Below are positions 1 to 8,877 of a stretch of 49,887 nt of DNA, piece after piece (the stretch's first letter is position 1; every line of letters begins with the position of its first letter). The notes under the pieces were generated by a model. The model was not told the DNA's origin. It made no database searches and saw only the letters and a list, made by a program, of their open reading frames with translations. Both the position numbers and the translations under genes were made by a program. This DNA is from Chloroflexota bacterium (GTDB lineage: Bacteria > Chloroflexota > Anaerolineae > J102), in the NCBI GenBank assembly GCA_013151415.1, contig JAADII010000125.1, forward strand, positions 1-49,887, read 5' to 3'.

Positions 1-1668
1 GAAGGCCCCATCGTCCAGATCGGTTCGGCTTTGGGTTCGACCGTGGGCCAGGTGTTGAAGCTCTCGGACGATCGGGTGAGCAATTTGGTGGCGTGCGGCG
101 CGGCCGGCGGCATCGCGGCCACTTTCAACGCGCCCATCGCCGGGGTCATGTTCGCGCTGGAGGTGATCCTGGGCGGACGGTTTGGCGTGCGCTACATCAG
201 TTCGGTGGTGGTGGCCGCGGTCACAGCCAGCGTCATCGGTCGGGTGGCCTTTGGCGATGCGCCCGCGTTCGCTATCCCCTTTGAATATGGCATTCGCAGC
301 CTGTGGGAATTCGTCCTTTATCCCATATTGGGCGTGCTGGCCGCGCTGGTTGGCGTGCTGTTCACCAAGATGTTGTACGGCATGGAAGATATTTTCGAGG
401 GCTGGCGCAAACCGCCGGAATGGGTGAAGCCGGCCGTGGGCGGCGCGCTCCTTGGCGGCCTGGCGTTGCTCTATCCGCTCGTCACGCCGCTCGCGTGGGA
501 GCGACTACCGCACATTTACAACGTGGGCTACGATGTGATCGAGGCCGTGCTGGCCAATCGATTCACCCTGGGCATGGCCGCTTTGCTGTTGGTGTTGAAA
601 TTGCTGGCCACGACTCTGACGCTGGGATCGGGCGGATCGGGCGGCGTGTTCGCGCCCTCGTTATTCATGGGGGCCATGTTGGGCGCGGCCTTCGCACTGG
701 GAGCCAGGGCTATCCTGCCGGATGATCTCATCGCGCCGGGCGGGGCGTACGCGCTGGTGGGGATGGCGGCCGTGTTCGCGGCCGCGGCCCGCGCGCCCGT
801 GACAGCCATCCTCATCCTCTTCGAGCTGACCGGCGATTATCGCATCATTCTCCCGCTTATGCTCACTGTGGTGATCTCGGTGACGGTTGCGCACTGGCTA
901 CTACGCGGGGAGTCGATTTACACGCTGAAACTCACGCGGCGAGGCATTCGTTTGCAACGAGGACGAGATGTGGATGTGATGGACGGCGTCTTCGTGCGAG
1001 AAGTCATGGACGAAAGCCCGCCTCTGGTTCCCCACACATTATCGGTGGCCGAACTGCGCGAATTTCTCTTCCATAGCCATCATCACGGGGTTCTGGTGAT
1101 CGATGATGAGGGGTTGCTGGTGGGGGTGGCGACTTTGCAAGATGTGGAGCGCGTGGCGGGAATGGAGGGATGGGAGAGCCTGCCCGTGAGCGCGATCATG
1201 ACCGAAGCGCCCCTGGTCGCGTATCCCGATGAGAGCATTGGCGCGGCGCTTCAACGTTTGGCCACGCGTGATGTGGGCCGATTGCCCGTGGTCTCGCGAG
1301 AGAACCCGCGCCGCGTGCTGGGTCTCATCCGCCGCACCGACATCGCCCGCGCCTATCAATTGGGCCTGTTGCGGCGGCAGGATCTACGCGATCGCGCCAG
1401 CCAGCTTCGACTCACAGAGCGAGCCGGCGGCACCGAGTTCATCGAATTGATGGTTGAGCCAGGCTCTGCGGCCGACGGACGACTGGTGCGCGAGATCCCC
1501 CTACCCACCGAATGCCTGTTGACCACGCGACGCCACAACAACAAGATGCACCTGTTGCATGGCGACGACCGGCTGGAAGCGGGCGACATCGTTCTGGCGT
1601 TGTGCGAACCGAGCAAGGTGGCGGAAGTGAGGGCGCTTTTCCAGAAACAGTCGGACAAGACCCATTAG
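1..1668 (+). CDS. ClC-family chloride channel/antiporter with CBS pair and RCK-C tail (5' truncated by window edge)
   Basis: The reading frame is open from base 1, so the N-terminus lies outside the window. The first residues, EGPIVQIG, are the end of the ClC selectivity motif GREGP, whose Glu is the gating glutamate. GSGGSGGVFAP follows near residue 210, matching the third chloride-binding loop. After the last membrane helix come two CBS domains (about residues 325-455) and a C-terminal RCK-C/TrkA-C-like segment starting at GTEFIEL. The protein is closely similar to the next gene along its whole length, so the pair looks like a tandem duplication. ClC proteins with this tail are membrane chloride transporters thought to be gated by nucleotides or ligands. 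Whether this one is a channel or a proton antiporter is not settled by sequence. Confidence 0.93.
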   Translation, partial: EGPIVQIGSALGSTVGQVLKLSDDRVSNLVACGAAGGIAATFNAPIAGVMFALEVILGGRFGVRYISSVVVAAVTASVIGRVAFGDAPAFAIPFEYGIRSLWEFVLYPILGVLAALVGVLFTKMLYGMEDIFEGWRKPPEWVKPAVGGALLGGLALLYPLVTPLAWERLPHIYNVGYDVIEAVLANRFTLGMAALLLVLKLLATTLTLGSGGSGGVFAPSLFMGAMLGAAFALGARAILPDDLIAPGGAYALVGMAAVFAAAARAPVTAILILFELTGDYRIILPLMLTVVISVTVAHWLLRGESIYTLKLTRRGIRLQRGRDVDVMDGVFVREVMDESPPLVPHTLSVAELREFLFHSHHHGVLVIDDEGLLVGVATLQDVERVAGMEGWESLPVSAIMTEAPLVAYPDESIGAALQRLATRDVGRLPVVSRENPRRVLGLIRRTDIARAYQLGLLRRQDLRDRASQLRLTERAGGTEFIELMVEPGSAADGRLVREIPLPTECLLTTRRHNNKMHLLHGDDRLEAGDIVLALCEPSKVAEVRALFQKQSDKTH

Positions 1669-1755
1669 AAGCCGTCGGTGTTTGATTGCACGCGGGGAGC
1701 GGGTTTACAATGAGATGCATTTTTCTGATATATCCATATCGAGAGGTCATCATCC

Positions 1756-3858
1756 ATGCAACAATCATCTTACTTGACCGCGCTTTCGGCAAAATGGGGT
1801 TATTTCCTCGACCGCTGGCAACCGCCGGTGGAGGCCATCTTTTGGGGAACGGCCCTAATTGTTGGTCTGGCCACCGGTTTGGGAGCGGTGTTGGTCACCT
1901 ATCTGATTCGTAGCATCAATTGGGTGGGGTATCAATGGATTCCCGCTGCGCTGGACGGAGGGAAATGGTATGTGGTGCTGGTTCCGGCCTTTGGCGGCCT
2001 GGTGGCGGGCGCGCTCATCTATAAGTGGGCGGCCGAGGCCAAGGGACATGGCGTGCCCGAGGTGATGGAGGCCATGGCCCTGCGCGGGGGCCGCATTCGA
2101 CCCATCGTGGCCGTCATCAAGATATTGGCATCGTCGTTCACTATTGGCAGCGGCGGTTCGGCCGGTCGCGAAGGCCCCATCGTGCAGATTGGCGCGGGGC
2201 TGGGTTCGACGTTGGGCCAAGTCCTTAATCTTTCGGATGATCGCGTCAAAAACCTGGTGGCGTGCGGCGCGGCAGCGGGCATCGCGGCCACCTTCAATGC
2301 GCCCATCGCCGGCGTCATCTTTGCCCTGGAAGTGATCATCGGTCGTTTCACCACGCGTTACTTCGCGTCGGTGGTGGTGTCGGCCGTGGCCGCGGCCGTG
2401 GTGGGCCGCATCGCCTTTGGCGATCACCCAGCGTTCGCGGTGCCCACCGAATATGGCGTGGCCAGCTTGTGGGATTTTGTGTTTTACTCCATGTTAGGCG
2501 TATTGGCGGCCGTGGTGGGCGTGGCGTTTACGCGGTCGCTTTACGCGACCGAAGACCTGTTCGACAATTGGAAACGCGCGCCCGAATGGCTCAAACCCGC
2601 AATTGGCGGCATGTTGCTGGGCGTTTTGGCATTGGTTTATCCTCTGGTAACGCATCTCAACTGGGATGATCATACTCCTGAGATATTCGGCGTGGGTTAC
2701 GCCATCATCGAAGCGGCCTTGGCCGGACGAACGTTATTGACCGCAGCCATCTTCTTATTGCTTCTCAAACTCGTTGCCACCAGTTTGACGCTGGGATCGG
2801 GCGGATCGGGCGGCGTGTTTGCGCCGGGACTGTTCATGGGCGCGATGTTGGGCGTGGCCTTTCAGCAAAGCATGGCTCACTTCTTCCCCAATGCCATCGG
2901 GCCCACGGGCGCGTTCGCGTTGGTGGGCATGGCCGCGGTGTTTTCGGCCGCGGCCCACGCGCCCATCACCGCGGTGCTCATGCTCTTCGAGCTGACGGGC
3001 GATTACCGCATCATCCTGCCCCTTATGTTAACCGTTGTCATCGCCACGCTCCTTTCGCAGCGCATGATGAACGGCGAATCCATCTACACGCTCAAGCTCA
3101 CCCGCCGCGGCATCCGCATTCGCGAGGGCCGAGATGTGGACATCATGCAAAGCGTCACCGTGGGAGAAGTGATGACCACCGACGTGGCCACCGTTCCCAC
3201 CAACATGACCCTTCCCGAGCTGGCCGACGTCTTTGCGCGCACGCGGCATCACGGCCTCATGGTGCTGGATCGCGAAGGCAATCTCTGGGGCATCGTCACC
3301 GTCACCGATCTGGATCGAGCCATTCGTGAAGACCGGCCTCGTAGCACAACCGTGGCCGAGATCGCCACGCCCTATGAACGGCTGCGCTTCGCTTATCCCG
3401 ACGAACCCATGGGCGACGCGCTTGCTCGTATGGCCAACCGCGGCCTGGGACGCATGCCCGTGGTCGCGCGAGAGGATCCGCGACGACTGCTGGGCGTGAT
3501 CCGGCGTTCGGACATCGTGGAGGCGTATCGGCTGGCGCGCACGCGGCGCGCCGAGTTGCAATATCGCGCCCAACGCGTGCAACGCAAATCGCCGGATGGC
3601 ACCGAGTTCATCGAATTGCCCCTGCGCGAGGGCGACGCCGCGGTGGGCAAGACCCTGGCCGAAGTTGCGAAAGACCTGCCCAAGGATTGCGTGTGCGTTT
3701 CCATCCGTCGCGATGGCCGGGTGATCATCCCGCATGGCGACACGGTGTTTCAGCCGGGCGATTCGGTGACCGCGTTCGTCAGCGCCAGGGATGTGGAGAA
3801 GCTGTTTCACGCCATGTACGGCGACCGCGCGGTTGGCGCGATCCGCGAGGCGGCATGA
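1756..3858 (+). CDS. ClC-family chloride channel/antiporter with CBS pair and RCK-C tail
   Basis: This 700-residue integral membrane protein has all ClC signatures: GHGVPE near 97-102, GSGGSAGREGP at 131-141 (gating Glu139) and GSGGSGGVFAP near 350. By hand alignment to E. coli ClcA, the proton-pathway Glu203 position falls on Val193 (ALEVII), as in ClC channels. Two CBS domains (about 455-590) and an RCK-C domain (about 600-690) make up the cytoplasmic half. A weak GAGAGG lies 9 bases before the ATG. The gene is the full-length paralogue of the preceding one and overlaps the following MFS gene by 4 bases (ATGA), so those two are probably translated together. Substrate and gating ligand are unknown. 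Confidence 0.94.
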   Translation: MQQSSYLTALSAKWGYFLDRWQPPVEAIFWGTALIVGLATGLGAVLVTYLIRSINWVGYQWIPAALDGGKWYVVLVPAFGGLVAGALIYKWAAEAKGHGVPEVMEAMALRGGRIRPIVAVIKILASSFTIGSGGSAGREGPIVQIGAGLGSTLGQVLNLSDDRVKNLVACGAAAGIAATFNAPIAGVIFALEVIIGRFTTRYFASVVVSAVAAAVVGRIAFGDHPAFAVPTEYGVASLWDFVFYSMLGVLAAVVGVAFTRSLYATEDLFDNWKRAPEWLKPAIGGMLLGVLALVYPLVTHLNWDDHTPEIFGVGYAIIEAALAGRTLLTAAIFLLLLKLVATSLTLGSGGSGGVFAPGLFMGAMLGVAFQQSMAHFFPNAIGPTGAFALVGMAAVFSAAAHAPITAVLMLFELTGDYRIILPLMLTVVIATLLSQRMMNGESIYTLKLTRRGIRIREGRDVDIMQSVTVGEVMTTDVATVPTNMTLPELADVFARTRHHGLMVLDREGNLWGIVTVTDLDRAIREDRPRSTTVAEIATPYERLRFAYPDEPMGDALARMANRGLGRMPVVAREDPRRLLGVIRRSDIVEAYRLARTRRAELQYRAQRVQRKSPDGTEFIELPLREGDAAVGKTLAEVAKDLPKDCVCVSIRRDGRVIIPHGDTVFQPGDSVTAFVSARDVEKLFHAMYGDRAVGAIREAA

Positions 3859-5078
3859 GCCATTTCGCCCTTTATCTCAATTCTCTAAAATCGTTGCCGC
3901 GCAACGTGTGGGCGTTGTCGCTCACCAGTTTTCTGCGCGACATCGCCAGCGAGATGCTCATTCATTTGCTGCCGCTGTTTTTGGCCAATGTGCTGGGGGT
4001 GCGCCTCAGCATTGTGGGGCTTATCGAGGGCGTGGCCGAGACCACATCCAGCCTGGTGAAGGTCTATTCGGGCTGGCTTTCGGATCGGCTGGGCCGACGC
4101 AAAGGACTGACCGCGGCCGGTTATGGCGTGGCCGCGCTGGCCATGCCCCTGTTGCTGATCGCGCGCAGTTGGCCGGCCGTGCTGGTCTATCGTTTCATCG
4201 ACCGCGTGGGCAAGGGCATACGCACCGCGCCCCGCGACGCGCTCATCGCGGACGCGGTCTCCACCGAACAACGGGGCGCGAGCTTTGGCTTGCACCGAGC
4301 AGCCGACACGGGCGGCGCGTTCGTGGGTTTGCTCATGGCCATGTTCATCGTGTGGCGCGTGCAGTTGGGCGAGATTCATCTTCAGCTCGAGACCTTTCGC
4401 GTGGTGGTGGCCTGGGCCATGATCCCGGCTTTTCTGGCCGCGCTGGTGGTCGTGGTGGGGGTGAAAGAGATGGGCAAACCCCGCCCCGCGCAAGCGCCTC
4501 GTTTCACGCTGCGCGGGTTCGAGCGGCCCTTTCAGCGTTTTTTGGTGGTGATGGCGCTCTTCACCCTGGGCAACAGCACGGACGCGTTTCTGATCCTGCG
4601 CGCGCAGACGACCGCCGCGTCGGTGCTCATGATCCTGGCCATGCTGGCCGCGTTCAATCTGGTCTATTCGCTGTTGGCCGGACCGGCCGGAGCGCTGTCC
4701 GACCGCGTGGAGCGTCGCAAAGTGATCGTTGGCGGCTGGCTGCTCTATGCGCTGGTCTATGTAGGCTTCGCGTTCGCGCAACAGACATGGCAATTCTGGC
4801 TGCTCTACATGGCGTATGGGGTCTATTACGCGCTGACCGAGGGCGTGGGCAAGGCCCTGGTGGCCGATTTCGTCCCCCAAACCGAGCGCCGCGGCGCGGC
4901 TTATGGCGTCTATAATGCGGTCATCGGTCTCACGCTGCTCCCGGCCAGCGTGATTGCTGGCGCGCTGTGGCAAGGCGTGGGCGCATGGATGGGCTTTGGC
5001 CCGGCCGCGCCATTCCTCTTCGGCGGCGCTTTGGCGCTGATCGCGAGCGCGTTGTTGTGGTGGTGGGTGGGGGAGTGA
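3855..5078 (+). CDS. Major facilitator superfamily transporter
   Basis: The ATG at 3855 overlaps the stop of the upstream ClC gene as ATGA. The frame is open further upstream, but that part would lie inside the ClC gene and looks like shadow coding. The 407-residue product has about 12 hydrophobic segments and a typical MFS loop 2-3 motif, GWLSDRLGRRKG (about 73-84), with a similar GALSDRVERRK after helix 8. It belongs to the drug/metabolite-efflux-like MFS proteins, and no substrate can be assigned. Its coupling to a chloride transporter is suggestive but unexplained. Confidence 0.9.
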   Translation: MSHFALYLNSLKSLPRNVWALSLTSFLRDIASEMLIHLLPLFLANVLGVRLSIVGLIEGVAETTSSLVKVYSGWLSDRLGRRKGLTAAGYGVAALAMPLLLIARSWPAVLVYRFIDRVGKGIRTAPRDALIADAVSTEQRGASFGLHRAADTGGAFVGLLMAMFIVWRVQLGEIHLQLETFRVVVAWAMIPAFLAALVVVVGVKEMGKPRPAQAPRFTLRGFERPFQRFLVVMALFTLGNSTDAFLILRAQTTAASVLMILAMLAAFNLVYSLLAGPAGALSDRVERRKVIVGGWLLYALVYVGFAFAQQTWQFWLLYMAYGVYYALTEGVGKALVADFVPQTERRGAAYGVYNAVIGLTLLPASVIAGALWQGVGAWMGFGPAAPFLFGGALALIASALLWWWVGE

Positions 5079-5233
5079 GGATGGGGGAGGAGGCAACCTC
5101 CGGCTCCCCGAAACCCGGCCCGCGACCGCGGCGTATAGAGGTTGCAACGATCGATTGGTTGAACAAGGAATCAAGCCATTTTTTCAAAACCCCGAACACA
5201 AGTTAAACGCAATGCAAACAAGGAGGCATGACC

Positions 5234-5461
5234 ATGAAACGCTTGTATCGCTCCCGCAAAGATCGCATGATCGCCGGCGTGTGCGGCGGCGTTGGTGAAT
5301 ATCTCGGCATTGACCCCACCCTTATTCGCCTGGTGTTGCTGTTGCTGGCCATTTGGGGCGGCGGCGGCGTGCTGGCCTATCTCATCGCCTGGATCGTGAT
5401 CCCCGAAGAGCCGTTGGAAGAAGAGGAGACCGGAGCGGATAGACCCTGGCTTGAAGAGTAG
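5234..5461 (+). CDS. PspC-domain small membrane protein
   Basis: The protein starts MKRLYRSRKDRMIAGVCGG and is about 75 residues. An AAGGAGG at 5220-5226 sits only 1 base before an upstream ATG (5228) but 7 bases before this ATG (5234), so 5234 is the better start. The RMIAGVCGGVGEYLGIDPTLIR block and the hydrophobic helix with YLIAWIVIP are the PspC core. The C-terminus is acidic. PspC proteins sit in the inner membrane and in proteobacteria take part in the phage-shock envelope stress response. No pspA or pspF is nearby, so its role here is open. Confidence 0.92.
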   Translation: MKRLYRSRKDRMIAGVCGGVGEYLGIDPTLIRLVLLLLAIWGGGGVLAYLIAWIVIPEEPLEEEETGADRPWLEE

Positions 5462-5521
5462 ACAAAATGAGGGCGGAAACGAATTAGGAACGCGCGGAGG
5501 GGTGGCGATTGGCAATGAAAG

Positions 5522-5558
5522 AGAGGTGAGTCGCACTTGGCAAGTGCGACTCACCTCT
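5522..5558. repeat. Perfect 18-bp inverted repeat
   Basis: AGAGGTGAGTCGCACTTG (5522-5539) is followed after one base by its exact reverse complement (5541-5558). It lies between the PspC gene (+) and the convergent Rpn-family gene (-). It could act as a bidirectional terminator, but neither side has a long T-run. It may instead be a dispersed palindromic repeat unit. Confidence 0.85.
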
Positions 5559-5599
5559 GAACCCAGCCACGGTGCGCCTTGTCGGTAGCGACCGCTCCT

Positions 5600-5629
5600 G
5601 AGGTTGAGGTTAAGATTGAGGATGAGGGT
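5600..5629 (+). repeat. Degenerate GAGGTT-type hexamer array
   Basis: Five consecutive hexamers read GAGGTT, GAGGTT, AAGATT, GAGGAT and GAGGGT. A very similar array occurs in reverse orientation at 42445-42471, directly before tsaB. It is intergenic with no known function. Confidence 0.55.
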
Positions 5630-5688
5630 CAAGCAAGTCCGCTCATCCGACGCAGACTTGGGTCAGGGAACCCGGCCGCGCGCACAGT

Positions 5689-6585
5689 TCAGCCTTGATA
5701 CAAATCGCGAAACTCGTCCAGCGTCTTCACCGAAAGCAATGCGTCGCGCAAGATGCGCAGCACCTGGATGTCCTCGATCTCGCGTATCTCGCGCATCAGT
5801 TTCAGGCCTTCAGCATTGAAGCGCAGATTCAGGCCCAAAGCAATCGCATCCAACAGGCCCTGGCGCAAGCCTTTTTCCAGCCCCTCCTCCATCCCCTCCT
5901 CGCGGCCTTCTGCGCGACCTTTCTCGAACCCCTCTTCCCATCCTTCTTTTTTGATGAGCTCGTAGCCAATGGATTCCATCATGATATCCCTCCTGCGATT
6001 CAGCATCTCTTGCGCCAACCGGCCCGACACCAGACCGGCCAGCAATGTCATGGTGGTCAAAATGTCGCCTTTCACTTCGCGCGACAGTTCACTTTCCACT
6101 ATCAGCCGCTCTGCCTCCTTCGCCATGTCCACGCCATGTCGCATCAACGGCGTCATAGGCAGCAAACATAACAACCGCTCGCCAATAATCTCGGCCGCAT
6201 CCATTTCGTAGATGCGAATCAGCCGAAAACGATAACGCACTTCGACATCTTCATACACATCCGTGGCAATGGCCGATGGCCGCAGCAAGATCACGAAAGT
6301 GTAGACCTCGTCGATCTTCTCCCTCAGCTTGTGACGCATCCGATATTCCAGTAACCGCGCCGGCACATCGGGATGCCAATGCGTCTGGAATTCGAGGATG
6401 ACCAAAATCTGCTTGCCATCTTCGCGGGTGACAAGAAACACGAAGTCGCTGCGGCGCAGACTGGTGGTCTCTTGCGGTCGTTCTTCCAACAAGATGCTTT
6501 CGGCTACGGGAATGTCCAGCAAATGGCGCAGGATGGCCTCGCTGCAATGCCGAAAGAGTTCCTTGAGCGCGATGTCGTATTTCAT
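5689..6585 (-). CDS. Rpn-family (PD-(D/E)XK-like) recombination-promoting nuclease / putative transposase
   Basis: The 298-residue soluble protein starts MKYDIALKELFRHCSEAIL, as Rpn/YhgA-like proteins do. A nuclease core is suggested by RSDFVFLV followed by ILVILEFQTHWHPDVPARL, where Asp and the ExQ motif fit the PD-(D/E)XK pattern. The C-terminal region (about 215-245) is a highly charged stretch of EG-rich repeats (EEG, EKG, REEG) and probably forms a coiled or extended linker. Rpn proteins are DNA endonucleases linked to RecA-independent recombination, and related proteins spread through mobile contexts. No transposon ends were found. No clear Shine-Dalgarno sequence precedes the ATG. Confidence 0.8.
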   Translation of the reverse strand: MKYDIALKELFRHCSEAILRHLLDIPVAESILLEERPQETTSLRRSDFVFLVTREDGKQILVILEFQTHWHPDVPARLLEYRMRHKLREKIDEVYTFVILLRPSAIATDVYEDVEVRYRFRLIRIYEMDAAEIIGERLLCLLPMTPLMRHGVDMAKEAERLIVESELSREVKGDILTTMTLLAGLVSGRLAQEMLNRRRDIMMESIGYELIKKEGWEEGFEKGRAEGREEGMEEGLEKGLRQGLLDAIALGLNLRFNAEGLKLMREIREIEDIQVLRILRDALLSVKTLDEFRDLYQG

Positions 6586-6708
6586 GGCGAAGAGCGACCC
6601 AGTAAAACGTTGGCTGACGACATAAATATTGTAGCAAAGGTGGAAAACGTTGTCTATGTGGGGAAACGACGTCGGCTCTGTGATGAAATGGTTGGCGCCA
6701 GACAGTAA

Positions 6709-7761
6709 TCACCCATCAACAGGTGCGGCTCGTTCGAACAACCGCTCCGGTCGATGACGCCAAGCCGCGGGGTCGTCGCGGCCTTCGACCAGATCGAGCA
6801 ACACGGTGGTGAGGACGCGATTGACCGGCGTGGCGACGCCCAGCCTCGCGCCCGCGTCCGCCACCGCGCCATTGAGCCAAAGCACTTCCGAGCGGCCGCG
6901 CGACCGGGGGCGGACATCGTAATAAAGGGAGGGGGGCTTGTCGCCGCGGCCGCCGGCGATGAAACGGGCGAAGACGCGCCGCGACAAACCGAGGGGCGCG
7001 TGGCGGGCCAAGCGCGCGGCCAGAGGAAGCGGGTATCCGGCCAAAGAGAGGGGTCGAATGCGCATGGCCTCCATTACATCAAGGGCTTCGCGCCAGGCTC
7101 GAATCTCCAGTTCGCCCGTATCGCGACGAGCAAAGATCTGCGCGGGCGTGTAATCCAGGATCGCGGCCTGCGCGTTGGCCAGCATGTTCATGAGCAGCTT
7201 CGACCATTTCAAGGCCCGATAGTCGGCGAACGCGTGGGCGGAAAACCCAGCCATCGCAAACATCCGCGAGACCCAGGCCACATCGCGAGCGCGCGGCCCC
7301 GGCGCCACCGCGAAATAATAGGCCGGCCGAGCCACGCGCACCCAGGCCGGCTCCACGGTCTCGACCGGCGTGGTCAGGACCCCGGCCAGAATAGGGGAGG
7401 CCGATGCGAGCGCGGCCAACGTTTCTTCATTGCCCACACCGTTTTGCAAGGTCAGCGTCGGCGTGCCCGCGGCCAGGCGCGTGGCCAGCATTTGAGCCAC
7501 ACCTTCGGTGTCGTAGGATTTGACGGCAACGACCGCGAGATCATAGTCCGTATCTGGGGTGAACGCGTCATCGACCGATTCGTAAACCCGAACCGATTCG
7601 GCCACAAGTCGGCGGCCGGGTTCATCCACGCGCACGCCCCGCTCCCGGATCGCGGCCGCGGTGCGGGGACGAGCAAGCAGCGCCACCTGCTGCCCGATCG
7701 CGGCCAACCGCGCCGACACAAAACACCCGATCGCCCCACCGCCAATGACGAGAATATGCAT
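6709..7761 (-). CDS. 2-dehydropantoate 2-reductase-like (ketopantoate reductase family) oxidoreductase
   Basis: The chosen start gives MHILVIGGGAIGCF, with the GxGxxG Rossmann motif directly at the N-terminus. An ATG 16 codons upstream would add an unconserved leader. The product is 350 residues. The N-terminal NADPH-binding domain is followed by an all-helical domain with the conserved lysine region ALKWSKLLMNMLAN (about 180-193). Ketopantoate reductase makes pantoate for coenzyme A biosynthesis, but many relatives reduce other 2-keto acids, so panE identity is not assured. It lies downstream of plsY on the same strand with a hairpin between them. Confidence 0.85.
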   Translation of the reverse strand: MHILVIGGGAIGCFVSARLAAIGQQVALLARPRTAAAIRERGVRVDEPGRRLVAESVRVYESVDDAFTPDTDYDLAVVAVKSYDTEGVAQMLATRLAAGTPTLTLQNGVGNEETLAALASASPILAGVLTTPVETVEPAWVRVARPAYYFAVAPGPRARDVAWVSRMFAMAGFSAHAFADYRALKWSKLLMNMLANAQAAILDYTPAQIFARRDTGELEIRAWREALDVMEAMRIRPLSLAGYPLPLAARLARHAPLGLSRRVFARFIAGGRGDKPPSLYYDVRPRSRGRSEVLWLNGAVADAGARLGVATPVNRVLTTVLLDLVEGRDDPAAWRHRPERLFERAAPVDG

Positions 7762-7782
7762 CGAACAAAGAGAAATGCCAAA

Positions 7783-7810
7783 AAGGGGTGGATGGGACGC
7801 TCGTCCCATC
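7783..7810 (-). terminator. Probable terminator after plsY
   Basis: GATGGGAC at 7791-7798 pairs with GTCCCATC at 7803-7810. Read on the minus strand the stem is followed by CACCCC and five T residues. It sits between the plsY stop and the reductase start, so it may only reduce read-through. Confidence 0.5.
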
Positions 7811-7820
7811 GCCCTTCAGC

Positions 7821-8438
7821 TTATGAACGATTGAACTGAATGCGGCGTTCGTTGCCATGCCATAGGCGCACGAAGTTGGGCCGCAAAGAATAGCCGATCA
7901 TAATGAGCACGGCCACGCCAAACACAATATGCCATAGGGGCGTCTTCGCCGGATCGAGAAAGTAAAAGAGCGTTAGCAAAACTGTGGCGCCCACCGCCAC
8001 GCTGAATGTGGCCACCGATGCATACCGCACAACAAGAAGTATGGCGATGAAAATGGGAAGAAGGATGAAACCAACCACAGGATTGAGCGTAAGCAATGCG
8101 CCCGCGGCCGTGCTTCCGCCCGCGCCACCGCGAAAAGCGAGAAAAACAGACCAATTGTGCCCAAAGACGGCGAACGCGCCGGCCAAGGCCGCGGCCGCTT
8201 CGTGCCCAAATATCGCTCGCGCCAACCACACGGCCAACGCGCCCTTGAGCAGATCGCCCAAGCCGGTGAGGACGCCGTATCGAATACCCAAGGCGCGGAA
8301 CACATTGGTGCCGCCCGTGCGGCCGCTGCCATGTTCGAGCACATTAACGCCTTTGGTGCGACCAATGAGATATCCGATGGGGATGCTGCCAATGAGATAA
8401 CCGAGCAACATGGCAAGAGGATAAGCGTACCAGGGCAT
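7821..8438 (-). CDS. plsY: Glycerol-3-phosphate acyltransferase PlsY
   Basis: The start at 8438 (MPWYAYPLAMLLGYLIGSIP) has AAGGAG about 6 bases upstream, so it is preferred over an in-frame codon 14 residues earlier. The 205-residue polytopic protein shows the PlsY motifs: GSIPxGYLIGR near 17-27, the glycine-rich GSGRTGGTNVFRALG (about 38-52), KGALAVWLA, and AVFGHNWSVFLAFRGGAGGSTAAG (about 87-110). PlsY transfers the acyl group from acyl-phosphate to glycerol-3-phosphate, the first step of phospholipid synthesis in most bacteria. The plsX partner is not in the window. Confidence 0.95.
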   Translation of the reverse strand: MPWYAYPLAMLLGYLIGSIPIGYLIGRTKGVNVLEHGSGRTGGTNVFRALGIRYGVLTGLGDLLKGALAVWLARAIFGHEAAAALAGAFAVFGHNWSVFLAFRGGAGGSTAAGALLTLNPVVGFILLPIFIAILLVVRYASVATFSVAVGATVLLTLFYFLDPAKTPLWHIVFGVAVLIMIGYSLRPNFVRLWHGNERRIQFNRS

Positions 8439-8877
8439 AGAAAACTCCTTTTCCAAGTGGAAGTGATTTTTGAAGCCCACCGCGCCGCCTCATCAATGAC
8501 GTCCGGGGCCTTATGTCGAAAAACCGAACGAGAAGGCGAAGGCGCGATGGGCGCTCGACCGCGAAAAAGCATTCACGAATGCACAACGCCAAAACCTGGG
8601 CCAGGGATGCCAGGTGCAAAAGGAGGTGGATTGCAAGCGTGCATGAAACATGCAACCAACTGATTATAACCCATGAACCCGCGAAAAGATGCGATCTGAG
8701 ATCAGGAAAATCGAGCTGCGCGTCCATCTTTTGCCAAAGAGGGCTTTTATGGTAAGATCAGGTGCGAAAATATGTTCTAAACCATGTCCGTCCACCTCGT
8801 AACACACGCCCCCAACTTGCTTTGCCGCCAACTCATTGCCGCGCTTGCGCGGCGTCCGGCGTCTTTTGCATTGAACC
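8439..8877. other. Divergent intergenic region between plsY and nurA
   Basis: No gene is supported in these 439 bases. On the minus strand a TATAAT lies at 8663-8668 without a convincing -35 and could serve plsY. On the plus strand there is a better promoter at 8731-8758. GCCGCG-CTTG-CGCGGC, a perfect 6-bp hairpin, is at 8838-8853, 24 bases before the nurA start. TGCATGAAACATGCA near 8640-8654 is another short inverted repeat. Confidence 0.5.
8731..8758 (+). promoter_or_regulatory. Predicted sigma70 promoter of nurA
   Basis: TTGCCA (8731-8736), a 16-base spacer, then TAAGAT (8753-8758) preceded by TGG, an extended -10. This would give a leader of about 110 bases containing the 8838-8853 hairpin. 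Confidence 0.45.

Noticed and set aside
3885-5174. Minus-strand frame of 429 codons opposite the MFS gene
   Set aside because: His/Arg/Gln-rich shadow of a GC-rich membrane gene.
5462-5688. Small RNA gene or extra ORF in the spacer holding the palindrome
   Set aside because: No promoter, no conserved coding pattern and no RNA family was recognised; only repeats are present.
6754-7839. Plus-strand frame of 361 codons opposite the ketopantoate reductase-like gene
   Set aside because: Basic, low-complexity shadow translation rich in Arg/Gly/His. The minus strand has a Rossmann motif.
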